Positions 1 to 8,948 are shown, numbered from the stretch's first letter. The stretch is 64,000 nt of DNA from Bacillota bacterium (GCA_023411225.1 JAEYPA010000105.1:12683-76682); one strand, 5' to 3'. Made by a program: numbers and translations. The notes: a model not told the origin generated them from the letters alone.

Positions 1-1158
1 GCACCACAGGTATCCTTTCAAATAGAATTTGATCAGGAATTTGCCGACCGTCTGACTACCTTGTCAGAGCAGAATGAACTACCTGCAGGGTATTTAGGGG
101 AGAAGAATCCTGAGCTTGATCATGGGACTATGGTTCCTCTGTATTTTATCAGAGAGGCCTATGGTGGAACGTTTCCAGGAAAGATTGTCCGAATTGGATT
201 ATCCGGGTTATCTTTTGAAGAGCATTATCGATTGGGGCAAGTCATTCAAAGAGTGGCTACTGAGTTAGACAGAAAGACTATTTTTATCGCCAGTGGTGAT
301 TTATCCCATCGCTTAAAAGAGGATGGGCCATATGGGTATAAGAAGGAAGGCCCTGAGTATGATAAGAAAATCATGGAGTATGCATCCAAGGCTGATTTTA
401 TGAATTTACTTCTTATGAAGGAGGAATTCTGTGAACTAGCTGGTGAGTGTGGACAGCGTTCCTTCTGTATGATGGCAGGTGTCTTAGATGGGATAGAGGT
501 TCAGGCCAAACAATTATCCTATGAAGGACCATTTGGAGTAGGATACGGAGTGGTATCCTTTCACCCAACCTGTTACAATGAGCAGAATAGGATTTTAGAC
601 AAGGTAATGGAACTAAAGAAAAGAATACTAGCTGAAAGGAAGAATAAGGAGGATATCTACGTTAAGCTTGCAAGAAAATCTTTGGAGGACTATGTTTGTA
701 CTGGTAAAATAATTCCAGTATCGAATGGCTTACCACAAGAGTTACTAGGTAGGAAAGCAGGGTGCTTTGTCTCTTTGAAGAAGGATGGTGTGCTTCGCGG
801 ATGCATCGGAACCATTGCACCAACGAAACAGACTCTGGCTGAGGAGATAATAGAGAATGCGATAAGTGCGGCAACTAGGGACCCTAGATTTGACCCTGTA
901 GAACAGGAGGAATTGGAATACCTGGAATATAGTGTTGATGTACTAGGAGAGACTGAAAGCATAGCATCTTCAAAAGAACTGGATGTAAAAAAATATGGTG
1001 TAATCGTATCTAAGGGCTACAAAAGAGGTTTGCTGTTACCGAATCTGGATGGCATTGACACAGTAGAGGAGCAAATCCGAATTGCAAAGCAGAAAGCTGG
1101 GATACCAGAGAAAGAATCAGTAAGTTTGGAGCGATTTGAGGTAGTTCGACATTATTGA
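1..1158 (+). CDS. AmmeMemoRadiSam system protein, MEMO-like/dioxygenase-fold domain fused to AMMECR1 domain (5' end outside window)
   Basis: The frame is open from base 1, so the TTG at 61 is not a start and the N-terminus lies upstream of the window. The first ~190 residues resemble the class III extradiol dioxygenase/MEMO fold (the SGDLSHRL and FGVGYGVVSFHP stretches). The last ~170 residues are an AMMECR1 domain, recognisable by GCFVSLKKDG, LRGCIGTI and the NAISAATRDPRF block. A fused B+A arrangement followed by the radical SAM partner 30 bp downstream is the standard AmmeMemoRadiSam operon. The biochemical role of the system is not settled; related eukaryotic proteins are MEMO1 and AMMECR1. 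Domain identity is confident, the function is not. Confidence 0.88.
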   Translation, partial: APQVSFQIEFDQEFADRLTTLSEQNELPAGYLGEKNPELDHGTMVPLYFIREAYGGTFPGKIVRIGLSGLSFEEHYRLGQVIQRVATELDRKTIFIASGDLSHRLKEDGPYGYKKEGPEYDKKIMEYASKADFMNLLLMKEEFCELAGECGQRSFCMMAGVLDGIEVQAKQLSYEGPFGVGYGVVSFHPTCYNEQNRILDKVMELKKRILAERKNKEDIYVKLARKSLEDYVCTGKIIPVSNGLPQELLGRKAGCFVSLKKDGVLRGCIGTIAPTKQTLAEEIIENAISAATRDPRFDPVEQEELEYLEYSVDVLGETESIASSKELDVKKYGVIVSKGYKRGLLLPNLDGIDTVEEQIRIAKQKAGIPEKESVSLERFEVVRHY

Positions 1159-1188
1159 GAGCATTTTCAATGAAGTAGGTGGTGTGAA

Positions 1189-2025
1189 TTGGAAGAAAAG
1201 CAGATAGTATGTCAGGTTTGTATGCATCACTGTCATTTGAAAGAAGGACAGATTGGACGTTGCAGAGCAAGGAAGAATGAAAATGGGAAGAGTATCGACC
1301 TTAACTATGGCCATATTACAAGCCTTGGTCTAGACCCCATTGAGAAGAAGCCATTGGCCTGCTTTTATCCCGGAAGTCTCATCCTATCCGTTGGTAGCTT
1401 TGGCTGTAACTTAAATTGTCCCTTCTGTCAGAATGATTCCATAGCCTTGGCTGGCAGGGAGGAAGTGGAAACCTTACAGGTAACTCCAAAGGAGTTGGCG
1501 AAAGAAGCTTATAACGCTAGAAACAGAGGTAATATCGGTATTGCATTTACCTATAATGAGCCTTTGGTCGGTTATGAATTTGTGAGAGATACTGCAAAAC
1601 TGGTTCATGAGTATGGAATGAATAATGTGGTGGTAACCAATGGCTCTATCTCAAAGGAGGCAGCAGAGGAGATTTTACCTTATATCGATGCTTACAATAT
1701 TGATTTAAAGGGCTTTACAAAGGAATACTATGAGAAATTGGGTGGTAGTTTAGATTATGTAAAGGATTTTATAACTCTGGCAGCAAAAAGGGCGCATGTA
1801 GAAATCACAACTCTTATTGTCCCCGAACAAAATGATACAAAAGAGGAAATCAATGAACTAGCTGCCTGGTTAGCTACTATAGATTCGGATATGCCACTTC
1901 ATTTAACGAGGTTCTTCCCTAGAAGGCATATGAAAGATAAAGAACCGACAGATATAGCTTTACTATATGAATTACAGAAAGAAGCAAAGAAGCATCTAAA
2001 CTGTGTATTTATTGGAAATGTATAG
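1189..2025 (+). CDS. amrS: AmmeMemoRadiSam system radical SAM enzyme
   Basis: A 278-residue radical SAM protein. Cys73, Cys77 and Cys80 form the CxxxCxxC motif that binds the SAM-cleaving 4Fe-4S cluster. An N-terminal cysteine group (Cys8, Cys11, Cys15, Cys25) is typical of this subfamily, which is related to pyruvate-formate-lyase activases. The start is TTG at 1189, preceded by an AGGTGGTG-like ribosome site; no better in-frame start exists close by. It sits 30 bp behind the MEMO/AMMECR1 gene and is the last gene before a strong terminator, so the two are probably one transcript. The substrate is unknown; the call rests on motif spacing plus neighbourhood. Confidence 0.9.
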   Translation: MEEKQIVCQVCMHHCHLKEGQIGRCRARKNENGKSIDLNYGHITSLGLDPIEKKPLACFYPGSLILSVGSFGCNLNCPFCQNDSIALAGREEVETLQVTPKELAKEAYNARNRGNIGIAFTYNEPLVGYEFVRDTAKLVHEYGMNNVVVTNGSISKEAAEEILPYIDAYNIDLKGFTKEYYEKLGGSLDYVKDFITLAAKRAHVEITTLIVPEQNDTKEEINELAAWLATIDSDMPLHLTRFFPRRHMKDKEPTDIALLYELQKEAKKHLNCVFIGNV

Positions 2026-2037
2026 GTAATGCTATGT

Positions 2038-2085
2038 AAGGAGCAGGTTCAACACAAATCATCTTGTGTTGAACCTGCTCCTTTT
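2038..2085 (+). terminator. Rho-independent terminator after the AmmeMemoRadiSam operon
   Basis: Perfect 18-bp inverted repeat (2040-2057 pairing with 2064-2081), extended to 20 bp by flanking A-T pairs, with a 6-nt loop and a short TTTT tail. It lies between two converging genes and may act on both strands, but the T run favours the plus strand. Confidence 0.85.
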
Positions 2086-2097
2086 GCTAAAAGAAGG

Positions 2098-2283
2098 CTA
2101 TTCGTTGTCTTCTCCTCCAGGGCCGTCGCGCCTTGGTCTTGAGGACTCTGGTAGTGGTTCTACATAACCATACTGATCTGCACCACTTTGATTTGAATAA
2201 CGATCCTGCTGGCTGGAGCCACTATTTTTAGTGGAATTATTAATGTGTTTTGTATTTTCTTTTTCCATGTTTTTTTGTTCCAT
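2098..2283 (-). CDS. Small hydrophilic protein, 61 aa, unknown function
   Basis: The start is taken at ATG 2283 because an AAAGGA ribosome site lies about 9 nt upstream; a TTG at 2301 would overlap that site. The product is hydrophilic and low-complexity: Lys/Glu-rich at the start, Ser/Asn/Gln-rich in the middle, and a Pro/Arg/Gly/Asp-rich acidic tail. It has no cysteine after the start, no signal peptide and no membrane segment. It lies 58 bp downstream of the CO dehydrogenase gene on the same strand, so it may share its transcript. I do not recognise a family. The ribosome site makes translation plausible; a function cannot be proposed. Confidence 0.55.
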   Translation of the reverse strand: MEQKNMEKENTKHINNSTKNSGSSQQDRYSNQSGADQYGYVEPLPESSRPRRDGPGGEDNE

Positions 2284-2341
2284 AATGATACATCCTTTCA
2301 ATAAATTGTGTGGTTAGAAAATGAGAGTTAATGATACTATG

Positions 2342-4258
2342 CTATTTTAACCCAAGCTTTTGTCGTTTACTGATAATGTGAGCTTCAATAGCCTTTGCAG
2401 CCTCAAATGGGTCATCGCCTAGGGCAACTTTACCACCGGTTAAGTTTTCTACCTCTTGTGTAAATAACTTAACTAATCTAGGGGCACCAGTTATAAATGG
2501 GGTAGGAGATAGATGGGTATATGCCCCATAGGCCACTGCAAAAATTCCATCTATAGTAGCTTTTTGCTCCATCCATTCTGGAGCTGTTACTGCGATAGGA
2601 AGATCTGGTATATCTAAATCCATATGATCTGCTAAGGCAGTAACTAACATAGAGATTCTACCGGTATCCGTACAGGTACCAAAGCTTAGGGAAGGAGGAA
2701 TCTGAAGCATATTACATACTTCCTTTAACCCTTCTCCGGCATACTTATCGATAGCCTCCAGGTTACATAAACCAGCTACTTCTAGAGCATGGTTGCCACA
2801 ACCACCAGCAACCACTAAGATATCTCTTTTGATTAATTCCTTGGCAATATTAACAGTATTCCAGTCCTGTGGGCCGTTTCTTAGTGTGGAACAGTTTGCG
2901 AGGGCAACAATACCTTTTAACTTACCTGCGGCAATAACATCTACTAATGGGTCTAATTTGTTGCCAAGAGCACCTAATACTGCTTCTGTTGAAAAGCCAG
3001 CAATGGCTTTGGTAACATAGTTTGGTACCATAGGATCGATTTTACCATGGCGTTTCTTAAAGTTTTCAATGGCAATTTTAATAAGTTGGTCTGCCATTTC
3101 GTTAGCTTTTTCTGGATAATATGGCATTTTATGATCTGCTCCTGGTACACCGATGATGGTGCTGACACTAACCAGTGCTAATTGATATTTTTCCGCATAC
3201 TGATCAATAGCAGGTGGAGAACAGTTTTCATCCATGGCTATGGCGTCTACCGTTCCAGTAGCAAGGAGTGGCTCTATAGATAACCAGTTGCCCATTAGTC
3301 CTACAAAGATATCATCCACTTCAAATCTTTGCAGTAGTTCCTGACCAGTTTCAATGGAGCCTACTACATGAATACCCTTTGCTCCAGCTGCAATGGCCTC
3401 ATTTTTGTATTCCCCATTTCTCAGTTTTTCTATGGTAATAGCCCCTACAAAAGGCTGATGACCGTTAAATACGATATTGACATATTCAGGATCCATGATA
3501 CCTAAGTCCACATTCACTTCGTGAGGCATAGGGGTTCCAAATAGGATATCCTGTACCATTTCAAGACCAATTTGTGCAGTATATATAGTAGATAGTCCTA
3601 ACCGAAGAGCTTTTACAGCTAGTGACATGTAATCTCCATCTACATTGGTTAGACAACTTGCAATAGAGTTTTGTACCTCATGATCCACACCGGATGGATA
3701 GATATTAAGCTCATGCCATACTGGTTTTCTTTTCTTTGGAGCAAAAGCCTCTGTCATAACACTGTGTTCGTTTGGCCCAATTTTCATATCTTTATCTAGT
3801 AAGTCGGCTAATTGAATGGCAAGCTGATTAATCTCTTGATTGGTGTCTATTCCTACTTTTTCACACATCCATTTTAGCTTTGCTTCATCTTTAATTTTAT
3901 AAGGAGATTTGCCTTCTCCAGTAGACTTCAGTGTTCGAAAGGCTTCATAGGCATGATGTCCATAGGTAGCGGCACCCATGATGTTCTGCATCAGGAGGTT
4001 TCTCATAGCCATGGCATCTGGGTCGATACCACAGACACCCTTCTCAGCCCCAGTTTTTTCATTAATTCTACAAGGTCCTTGGGAACATAATTGACAGCTT
4101 AATCCTTCCAGACAAAACTTACATCTTATTTGTTCCTGTGGATCCCATCTGGAATAAACACTGGAAAGACCATCTGTCTGAATTCTCTTTAACATTTCCT
4201 CAACGGAGTCGTGATAGCTGACACGACCGTCGAATTTTTCTCGTATTCGCTCACTCAT
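2342..4258 (-). CDS. cooS: Anaerobic Ni-type carbon monoxide dehydrogenase catalytic subunit, divergent
   Basis: 638 residues from ATG 4258, which has an AAGGAG site ~15 nt upstream; upstream in-frame starts lack one and would add a poor 40-residue leader. The family normally oxidises CO to CO2 at a Ni-Fe-S C-cluster, passing electrons through B- and D-clusters. B-cluster cysteines Cys55, Cys58, Cys63 and Cys76 are present. The D-cluster region has Cys46 and Cys49 (CxxC), with Ser54 where Cys47 of the Carboxydothermus enzyme would fall. C-cluster ligands His267, Cys346, Cys456, Cys487 and Cys529 and the catalytic Lys566 are visible. The position matching iron ligand Cys295 is Glu303, and its neighbour Cys294 is Ile302. 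No cooC, cooF or acetyl-CoA synthase genes are adjacent. Family certain; CO activity uncertain. Confidence 0.9.
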   Translation of the reverse strand: MSERIREKFDGRVSYHDSVEEMLKRIQTDGLSSVYSRWDPQEQIRCKFCLEGLSCQLCSQGPCRINEKTGAEKGVCGIDPDAMAMRNLLMQNIMGAATYGHHAYEAFRTLKSTGEGKSPYKIKDEAKLKWMCEKVGIDTNQEINQLAIQLADLLDKDMKIGPNEHSVMTEAFAPKKRKPVWHELNIYPSGVDHEVQNSIASCLTNVDGDYMSLAVKALRLGLSTIYTAQIGLEMVQDILFGTPMPHEVNVDLGIMDPEYVNIVFNGHQPFVGAITIEKLRNGEYKNEAIAAGAKGIHVVGSIETGQELLQRFEVDDIFVGLMGNWLSIEPLLATGTVDAIAMDENCSPPAIDQYAEKYQLALVSVSTIIGVPGADHKMPYYPEKANEMADQLIKIAIENFKKRHGKIDPMVPNYVTKAIAGFSTEAVLGALGNKLDPLVDVIAAGKLKGIVALANCSTLRNGPQDWNTVNIAKELIKRDILVVAGGCGNHALEVAGLCNLEAIDKYAGEGLKEVCNMLQIPPSLSFGTCTDTGRISMLVTALADHMDLDIPDLPIAVTAPEWMEQKATIDGIFAVAYGAYTHLSPTPFITGAPRLVKLFTQEVENLTGGKVALGDDPFEAAKAIEAHIISKRQKLGLK

Positions 4259-4408
4259 TTTTTTGTAAGTTATCTCCTTCCTGTATATGTCTAACATGAA
4301 GTAGTATTTACTAATTTGTGTTTTGTTATTACTATATTTATAACATAGAGAAAGAACCTGCTTACTCTCATACAGCATATGAAAGATAAGCAGGTCCTTC
4401 TTGTTGTA

Positions 4409-4448
4409 AAAACCCTACTGGCCTAAAGAATTCAGGATCCTTTAGGCC
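4409..4448 (-). terminator. Candidate terminator behind the 27-aa ORF
   Basis: Reading the minus strand, a 9-bp stem GGCCTAAAG/CTTTAGGCC starts right at the stop codon of the small ORF and is followed 7 nt later by a run of five T. A second imperfect hairpin (stem 4357-4364 with 4387-4394) follows just before the long leader of the CO dehydrogenase gene and ends in a T-rich stretch. Either could end the small transcript or act as an attenuator for the gene beyond. Confidence 0.45.
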
Positions 4449-4532
4449 TTACCTGTCGATTGGCTCATCTCCAACATTACTGCCTTCTGCGGCCTCCGAA
4501 GATTGAATGCTTTGGTTACTTAGATTATACAT
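4449..4532 (-). CDS. Small ORF, 27 aa, unknown function
   Basis: ATG at 4532 is preceded by a strong TAGGAGGG ribosome site 7-8 nt upstream, and the ORF stops at 4449-4451 directly before a hairpin. The predicted peptide is Ser/Asn/Gln-rich and acidic at its end, with no cysteine, hydrophobic segment or signal peptide. It lies 190 bp upstream of the CO dehydrogenase start on the same strand. The combination of ribosome site, short ORF and terminator-like hairpin argues for a real short gene, possibly a leader peptide. I know no family for it. Confidence 0.45.
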   Translation of the reverse strand: MYNLSNQSIQSSEAAEGSNVGDEPIDR

Positions 4533-4560
4533 CGCTGTTCCCTCCTACATTCAGTTTGGT

Positions 4561-5118
4561 TTTACAAGGTTAGTATGTGTAGAGGTAAAAGAATTATTCA
4601 TTCAATTTAAAATAAATTCTTAAGACTGGCAAAAGACGATGAGATTCCTTCTAATGTAACAGAATTAAATCCACCAATATGTCCAAAAGTATGTAAAATA
4701 CTTCATTATCTCACGGTAAAAATGGTACTTTTTTGCATATACGAAATTAGAATTGACTTATCAGTTTACCTATAGTACTTTGTATATAACCAAGTAAGTT
4801 AATAATAATACTAGATTAGAGCATAAAACTATTGTAAATTGGCTTCGTAGATGGTGGGAAAAATTATAAAGGTGTATTATTTATTATAATAATTAATAAA
4901 TAATATATAATAAACCTGGACGATATTAATTGTGAATTTATGAGAAAAGTGGTAATATTAACCATTATAGCAATAGTTATATAGAGTGTAATAAGGATAA
5001 AAATAAAAGGAGGAACTAAGAAAATTATAAAAGGACTAACATATATTCGGATAATTCGAAAAGATACTTTCATTTATGAAGAAATGGTTTAAGAATACAA
5101 TTATATAGAGAAAAACAA
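4561..5118. other. AT-rich intergenic region without a supportable gene
   Basis: About 560 bp between the divergent 27-aa ORF and the opp operon. It is strongly AT-rich. A 69-codon minus-strand frame inside it has no ribosome site and a composition explained by AT richness. I see no RNA gene or repeat; only the opp promoter at its right end is supportable. Confidence 0.5.
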
Positions 5119-5147
5119 TTGACTTACATGGGAAAATGTGTTAAAAT
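5119..5147 (+). promoter_or_regulatory. SigA-type promoter of the opp operon
   Basis: TTGACT and TAAAAT are separated by exactly 17 bp, with a TGn extension immediately before the -10 box. About 15 bp downstream, TGAAAACGCATTGA resembles a CcpA cre site with two mismatches, so catabolite control is possible but weakly supported. The leader to the first start codon is about 130 nt. Confidence 0.7.
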
Positions 5148-5284
5148 TTTGTCGAATTAATGTGAAAACGCATTGAAGAAGTAGAATTCTGCATCGTTTT
5201 TATATTTATAAAAAAATAAGAAGATTGCTAGAAATAAAATGTCACATAATTTCTAGTAATGAGAACTGAGAAGGAGGAGATTTA

Positions 5285-6910
5285 ATGAAAAGAATAATAT
5301 CAATTGCCCTTTGCTTGACAATGATTCTGGCTTTGGCTGGTTGTGGTAAGTCATCTAGTAGTAAGGGCAAGACTTTTACATTTGCAGCAGAACTGGATAT
5401 CAACACTTTTGACTCTACTTTATCTGATGATGGTATGTCATTTAATGCAATGCATGCTGTAACCGATGGTTTAATGGGACTTGATAAAGATGGGAAGATT
5501 GTTCCTGCAATCGCAGAAAGCTATACTCTTAGCGATGATAAACTAACATATACATATAAGCTAAGAGATACCAAATGGTCTAATGGTGACAAGGTACAAG
5601 CAGATGACTTTGTTTACGCTTGGCAGAGAATTATTCAGAAAGCCGGAAACTACGCTTACATGATGGGTAGTGATGGAGCAGCAGTTGCCAATGCAGATGC
5701 CTTAATGGAAAAACAGGCAAAAGGTGAAACGTTAACCCAAGCAGACTTAGATACCCTTGGAATTAAGGCTGTTAATGAGAGTACATTGGAAGTTAAGGTG
5801 GAACGTCCTTGTTCCTATTTTGATGAATTAATGACTTTCCCTTGCTATTACCCAATTAATCGTAAATTTGCAGAAGAGAAAGGTGATAAGTACGCAAAAG
5901 AAGCGAACACTGTACTATCTAATGGAGCTTTCATATTGAAGAGCTGGACAGTACAATCTAAAGCTGTATTTGAAAAGAATCCAGACTATTGGAACAAAGA
6001 TGCAGTTAAGATTGATAAGCTGGTAATGCAGCTTGTTCAGGATCCTAAGACAGCTGCAGTAAACTTTGATTCAAAAAATAATGATTTTGCAATGATCAAC
6101 TCATCATTAGTTGACAAATATAAAGATAAACCTGAATATCAGACTTATTCTGAAGGATATTTATTCTATCTTCAGTTGAATCTCAATAAAGAAGTTCTTG
6201 CGAATGCCAATGTTAGAAAGGCACTTTCTTTAGCAATTGATCGTACTGATTTTGCAGACAATGTCTTAAAGGATGGTTCTAAAGAAGCAAGTGGATTTGT
6301 TCCTACAGGACTTTGCATTAATGATGGAACAGATTTTAGAGAAAAAGCTTCTGACTTTACTTCCTTTGATTTAGCCAAAGCTCAGGAAGCTTTAGATGCA
6401 GGATTAAAAGAATTAGGAAAAGATTCTATTGATATTCAGTTGTTATATGGTACAGATGAATCACCAATGGATCAGATGGCTACCTATCTTCAGAATGCAT
6501 TTTCTAAATTAAAAGGTGTTAAGATTGAGATGGTTGCTACAACTAAGAAAGACAGACTTTACAACAAACAGAAAAATCGTGAATTTGAAGTTGCTCTTAC
6601 CCGTTGGGGACCAGATTATGGTGATGCAACAACTTATTTAAATCTGCTTCTTGATGGTAACGCAAATAACTATGGTGATTATAAGAGTGACGCTTACATG
6701 GCTAAGATGGATGAAGTAAAGAAAACCGCTGACACTACAGAACGTTTTGGAAAGATGATTGAAGCTGAAAAGATTGCTTTGGATGATAATGCTGTTATTC
6801 CAATTTTTGAAAAAGGTTCTGCTGTGTTAATTCGTTCAAATGTTAAGAATTTGGTTCATCGTCCAGTTGGTGTTCCTTATACGTTCAATTATGTAGAACT
6901 TGGTGAATAA
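5285..6910 (+). CDS. oppA: Oligopeptide ABC transporter substrate-binding lipoprotein
   Basis: A 541-residue extracytoplasmic solute-binding protein of the peptide/nickel family (SBP family 5). The signal peptide ends in the lipobox LAGC with Cys20 as the lipidated residue. A family-typical stretch near residue 100 (KLRDTKWSNGDKVQADDFVYAWQR) marks this family. AAGGAGGAG sits 6 nt before the ATG. It heads a five-gene cluster with two permeases and two ATPases, and a hairpin follows it, so it is probably made in excess of the membrane parts. Its closest functional class is oligopeptide rather than nickel binding; the exact ligand cannot be read from sequence. Confidence 0.9.
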   Translation: MKRIISIALCLTMILALAGCGKSSSSKGKTFTFAAELDINTFDSTLSDDGMSFNAMHAVTDGLMGLDKDGKIVPAIAESYTLSDDKLTYTYKLRDTKWSNGDKVQADDFVYAWQRIIQKAGNYAYMMGSDGAAVANADALMEKQAKGETLTQADLDTLGIKAVNESTLEVKVERPCSYFDELMTFPCYYPINRKFAEEKGDKYAKEANTVLSNGAFILKSWTVQSKAVFEKNPDYWNKDAVKIDKLVMQLVQDPKTAAVNFDSKNNDFAMINSSLVDKYKDKPEYQTYSEGYLFYLQLNLNKEVLANANVRKALSLAIDRTDFADNVLKDGSKEASGFVPTGLCINDGTDFREKASDFTSFDLAKAQEALDAGLKELGKDSIDIQLLYGTDESPMDQMATYLQNAFSKLKGVKIEMVATTKKDRLYNKQKNREFEVALTRWGPDYGDATTYLNLLLDGNANNYGDYKSDAYMAKMDEVKKTADTTERFGKMIEAEKIALDDNAVIPIFEKGSAVLIRSNVKNLVHRPVGVPYTFNYVELGE

Positions 6911-6938
6911 GACTCTACAATAAGAGGAATGAATTGTG

Positions 6939-6974
6939 TACCTGTGGCAGAATGATTACTGCCACAGGTATTTA
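6939..6974 (+). terminator. Intra-operon hairpin between oppA and oppB
   Basis: A perfect 12-bp stem (6939-6950 with 6959-6970) with an 8-nt loop and a weak TTTA tail. Such hairpins after the binding-protein gene usually stabilise the upstream mRNA or partly terminate, giving more binding protein than permease. Confidence 0.65.
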
Positions 6975-7074
6975 TATTGATGAGTTAATAGAATAGAGTA
7001 AGAAATCTAATCGATTCTCAACAGATTAAAATAAAATGAACGTTGGCGAATGTCGCTATAGAGAGGAGATAACT

Positions 7075-8019
7075 ATGGATAAGTCAATGTTTCGGTATAT
7101 AGGTAAACGACTTTTGATTTCTGTCGTTACATTGTTTATCATATTAACGGTATTATTTATAATGGTTAAATTACTCCCAGGTACACCATTTAACGATGAA
7201 AAGCTGTCAGAAGGACAGAAAGCAATCATTATGGCAAAGTATGGGCTTGATAAACCATTGCCAGTTCAGTATATTACCTATTTAAAAAATATGCTGACGG
7301 GTGACTTTGGAATTTCTTATGCTCTTTTTAAGGACCTTCCAGTATCATCTCTAGTAGGTGATGCGGCTGCTACTTCATTTGCGCTTGGTATCGCTGCTGT
7401 AATTTTTGGTACTATTATTGGAATGATTTTAGGAGTAGTTGCAGCTCTGCATCAGAATAAATTCTGGGATACTTTTGCAACGGTAATATCGGTTCTTGGT
7501 GTTGCAATTCCTTCCTTTGTATTTGCAATGCTTTTGCTTATTATCTTTGGCTCCAACCTAAATATTTTGCCTACACTTTATGACAGTGAGAATGCATTTA
7601 GCTCAAGTATAGTTCCAGTAATTGCATTGTCAATGTCGGTTATTGCCAATGTGGCAAGATTTACACGAACGGAAATGATATCTGTATTAAATAGTGATTA
7701 TATTGAACTTGTGAAAGCAAAAGGACTAAGCCGTAATAAGGTGATTCGTAGCCATTGTTTACGTAATTCATTAATTCCGGTTGTTACTGTTATAGGACCC
7801 ATTCTGGTTAATTTGATGACAGGTACCATGGTAGTAGAACAGATTTGTGGGGTACCAGGTCTTGGAAAGCTATTAATTAATAGTATTCGCGCCAATGACT
7901 ATAACATTATTCTGGCTTGTTCCTTCTTATATAGTGCAATGTACATAATAATGATGCTTGTGATTGATGTTTCCTATGGTATTATTGATCCAAGAATCAG
8001 ACTGGGAAAGGAGGAATAA
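7075..8019 (+). CDS. oppB: Oligopeptide ABC transporter permease
   Basis: 314 residues. The start is ATG 7075, preceded by AGAGGAGAT; an in-frame ATG at 7036 lacks a ribosome site. It belongs to the OppB/DppB permease family: one membrane helix near residues 9-30, then a conserved five-helix BPD_transp_1 core. The coupling EAA-type loop (ELVKAKGLSRNKVI then LRNSLIPV) that contacts the ATPases is visible near residue 220. It is followed by oppC after one base, so the two are translationally linked. The product forms the inner-membrane pore with OppC. Confidence 0.92.
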   Translation: MDKSMFRYIGKRLLISVVTLFIILTVLFIMVKLLPGTPFNDEKLSEGQKAIIMAKYGLDKPLPVQYITYLKNMLTGDFGISYALFKDLPVSSLVGDAAATSFALGIAAVIFGTIIGMILGVVAALHQNKFWDTFATVISVLGVAIPSFVFAMLLLIIFGSNLNILPTLYDSENAFSSSIVPVIALSMSVIANVARFTRTEMISVLNSDYIELVKAKGLSRNKVIRSHCLRNSLIPVVTVIGPILVNLMTGTMVVEQICGVPGLGKLLINSIRANDYNIILACSFLYSAMYIIMMLVIDVSYGIIDPRIRLGKEE

Positions 8020-8020
8020 C

Positions 8021-8947
8021 ATGGAAAGATATGAGTTTCTTCCTGATGATTTTGACTTAGTAGGAGATAAAATCAATATATCCATTGATGTGGTAGAGGC
8101 TACAAGGCCAGGGTGGAAGGATGTCATTAAGCGTTTTAGTAAGAATAAAGGTGCTGTAATTGGACTGATCTGTATAGCAGTAATTACATTATTAGCAATA
8201 TTTGTGCCAATTCTCTCTTCCTATCAGTTTGATGCCATTGATACAGCCAGTGCCAACATAAAGCCAAATGCGGCTCACTGGTTTGGTACCGATGAATATG
8301 GACGGGATTTGTTCGTTAGATGTTGGCAGGGAGCTAGAATTTCCTTGTTCATAGCAGTAGTAGCAGTATTAATCGATGTATTGATTGGAATGGTATATGG
8401 ATTAGTTTCAGGATTTTTCGGAGGTCTATTGGATAATATCTTACAACGGTTTCAGGAGATCATGAATTCTATTCCGACTCTTGTTATATTGACTTTAATA
8501 TTGACAGTAATGAAATCATCCATGTTTACTATCATCCTAGCTTTGATGCTTACAGAGTGGATTGCAATGAGTAGAATTACAAGGGCCCAGGTGTTAAAGG
8601 TAAAGGAAGATGAATATGTATTAGCTTCTAGAACCTTGGGTGCCTCTAACTCACGGTTAATCTTTAAAGAAATACTACCAAACATCTATGGACAGTTAAT
8701 TATCATGTCTATGATGACAATACCAAATGCAATCTTCTATGAAGCATATCTTGCTTTCGTAGGGCTTGGCCTTCCGGTACCTCAGGCATCTCTAGGAACT
8801 TTAATCAATGAAGGTTTTAACAGTTTTCTTGTTTATCCATACATGATGATAATTCCAGCTGCGATACTTGCCATACTAATGTTAAGCTTTAACCTTTGTG
8901 GTGATGGCTTACGTGATGCATTAGACCCAACGATGAAGGAGAGATAG
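8021..8947 (+). CDS. oppC: Oligopeptide ABC transporter permease
   Basis: 308 residues from ATG 8021, preceded by AAAGGAGG that overlaps the end of oppB; the longer frame opening at 7964 lies inside oppB and is not used. OppC-type features: a soluble N-terminus, a first helix near residue 47, and the motif HWFGTDEYGRDLF that is diagnostic for OppC/DppC proteins. The EAA loop EYVLASRTLGASNSRLI follows around residue 200. It pairs with OppB as the second half of the channel. One base separates its stop from the oppD start. Confidence 0.93.
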   Translation: MERYEFLPDDFDLVGDKINISIDVVEATRPGWKDVIKRFSKNKGAVIGLICIAVITLLAIFVPILSSYQFDAIDTASANIKPNAAHWFGTDEYGRDLFVRCWQGARISLFIAVVAVLIDVLIGMVYGLVSGFFGGLLDNILQRFQEIMNSIPTLVILTLILTVMKSSMFTIILALMLTEWIAMSRITRAQVLKVKEDEYVLASRTLGASNSRLIFKEILPNIYGQLIIMSMMTIPNAIFYEAYLAFVGLGLPVPQASLGTLINEGFNSFLVYPYMMIIPAAILAILMLSFNLCGDGLRDALDPTMKER

Positions 8948-8948
8948 T

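Noticed and set aside
4864..5073. 69-codon minus-strand frame rich in Ile, Phe and Tyr
   Set aside because: No ribosome site, composition expected from AT-rich noncoding DNA, and no recognisable membrane protein pattern beyond hydrophobic codons made of A and T.
5158..5176. CcpA cre-like site downstream of the opp promoter
   Set aside because: Two mismatches to the consensus, so not listed as a separate feature; mentioned only with the promoter.
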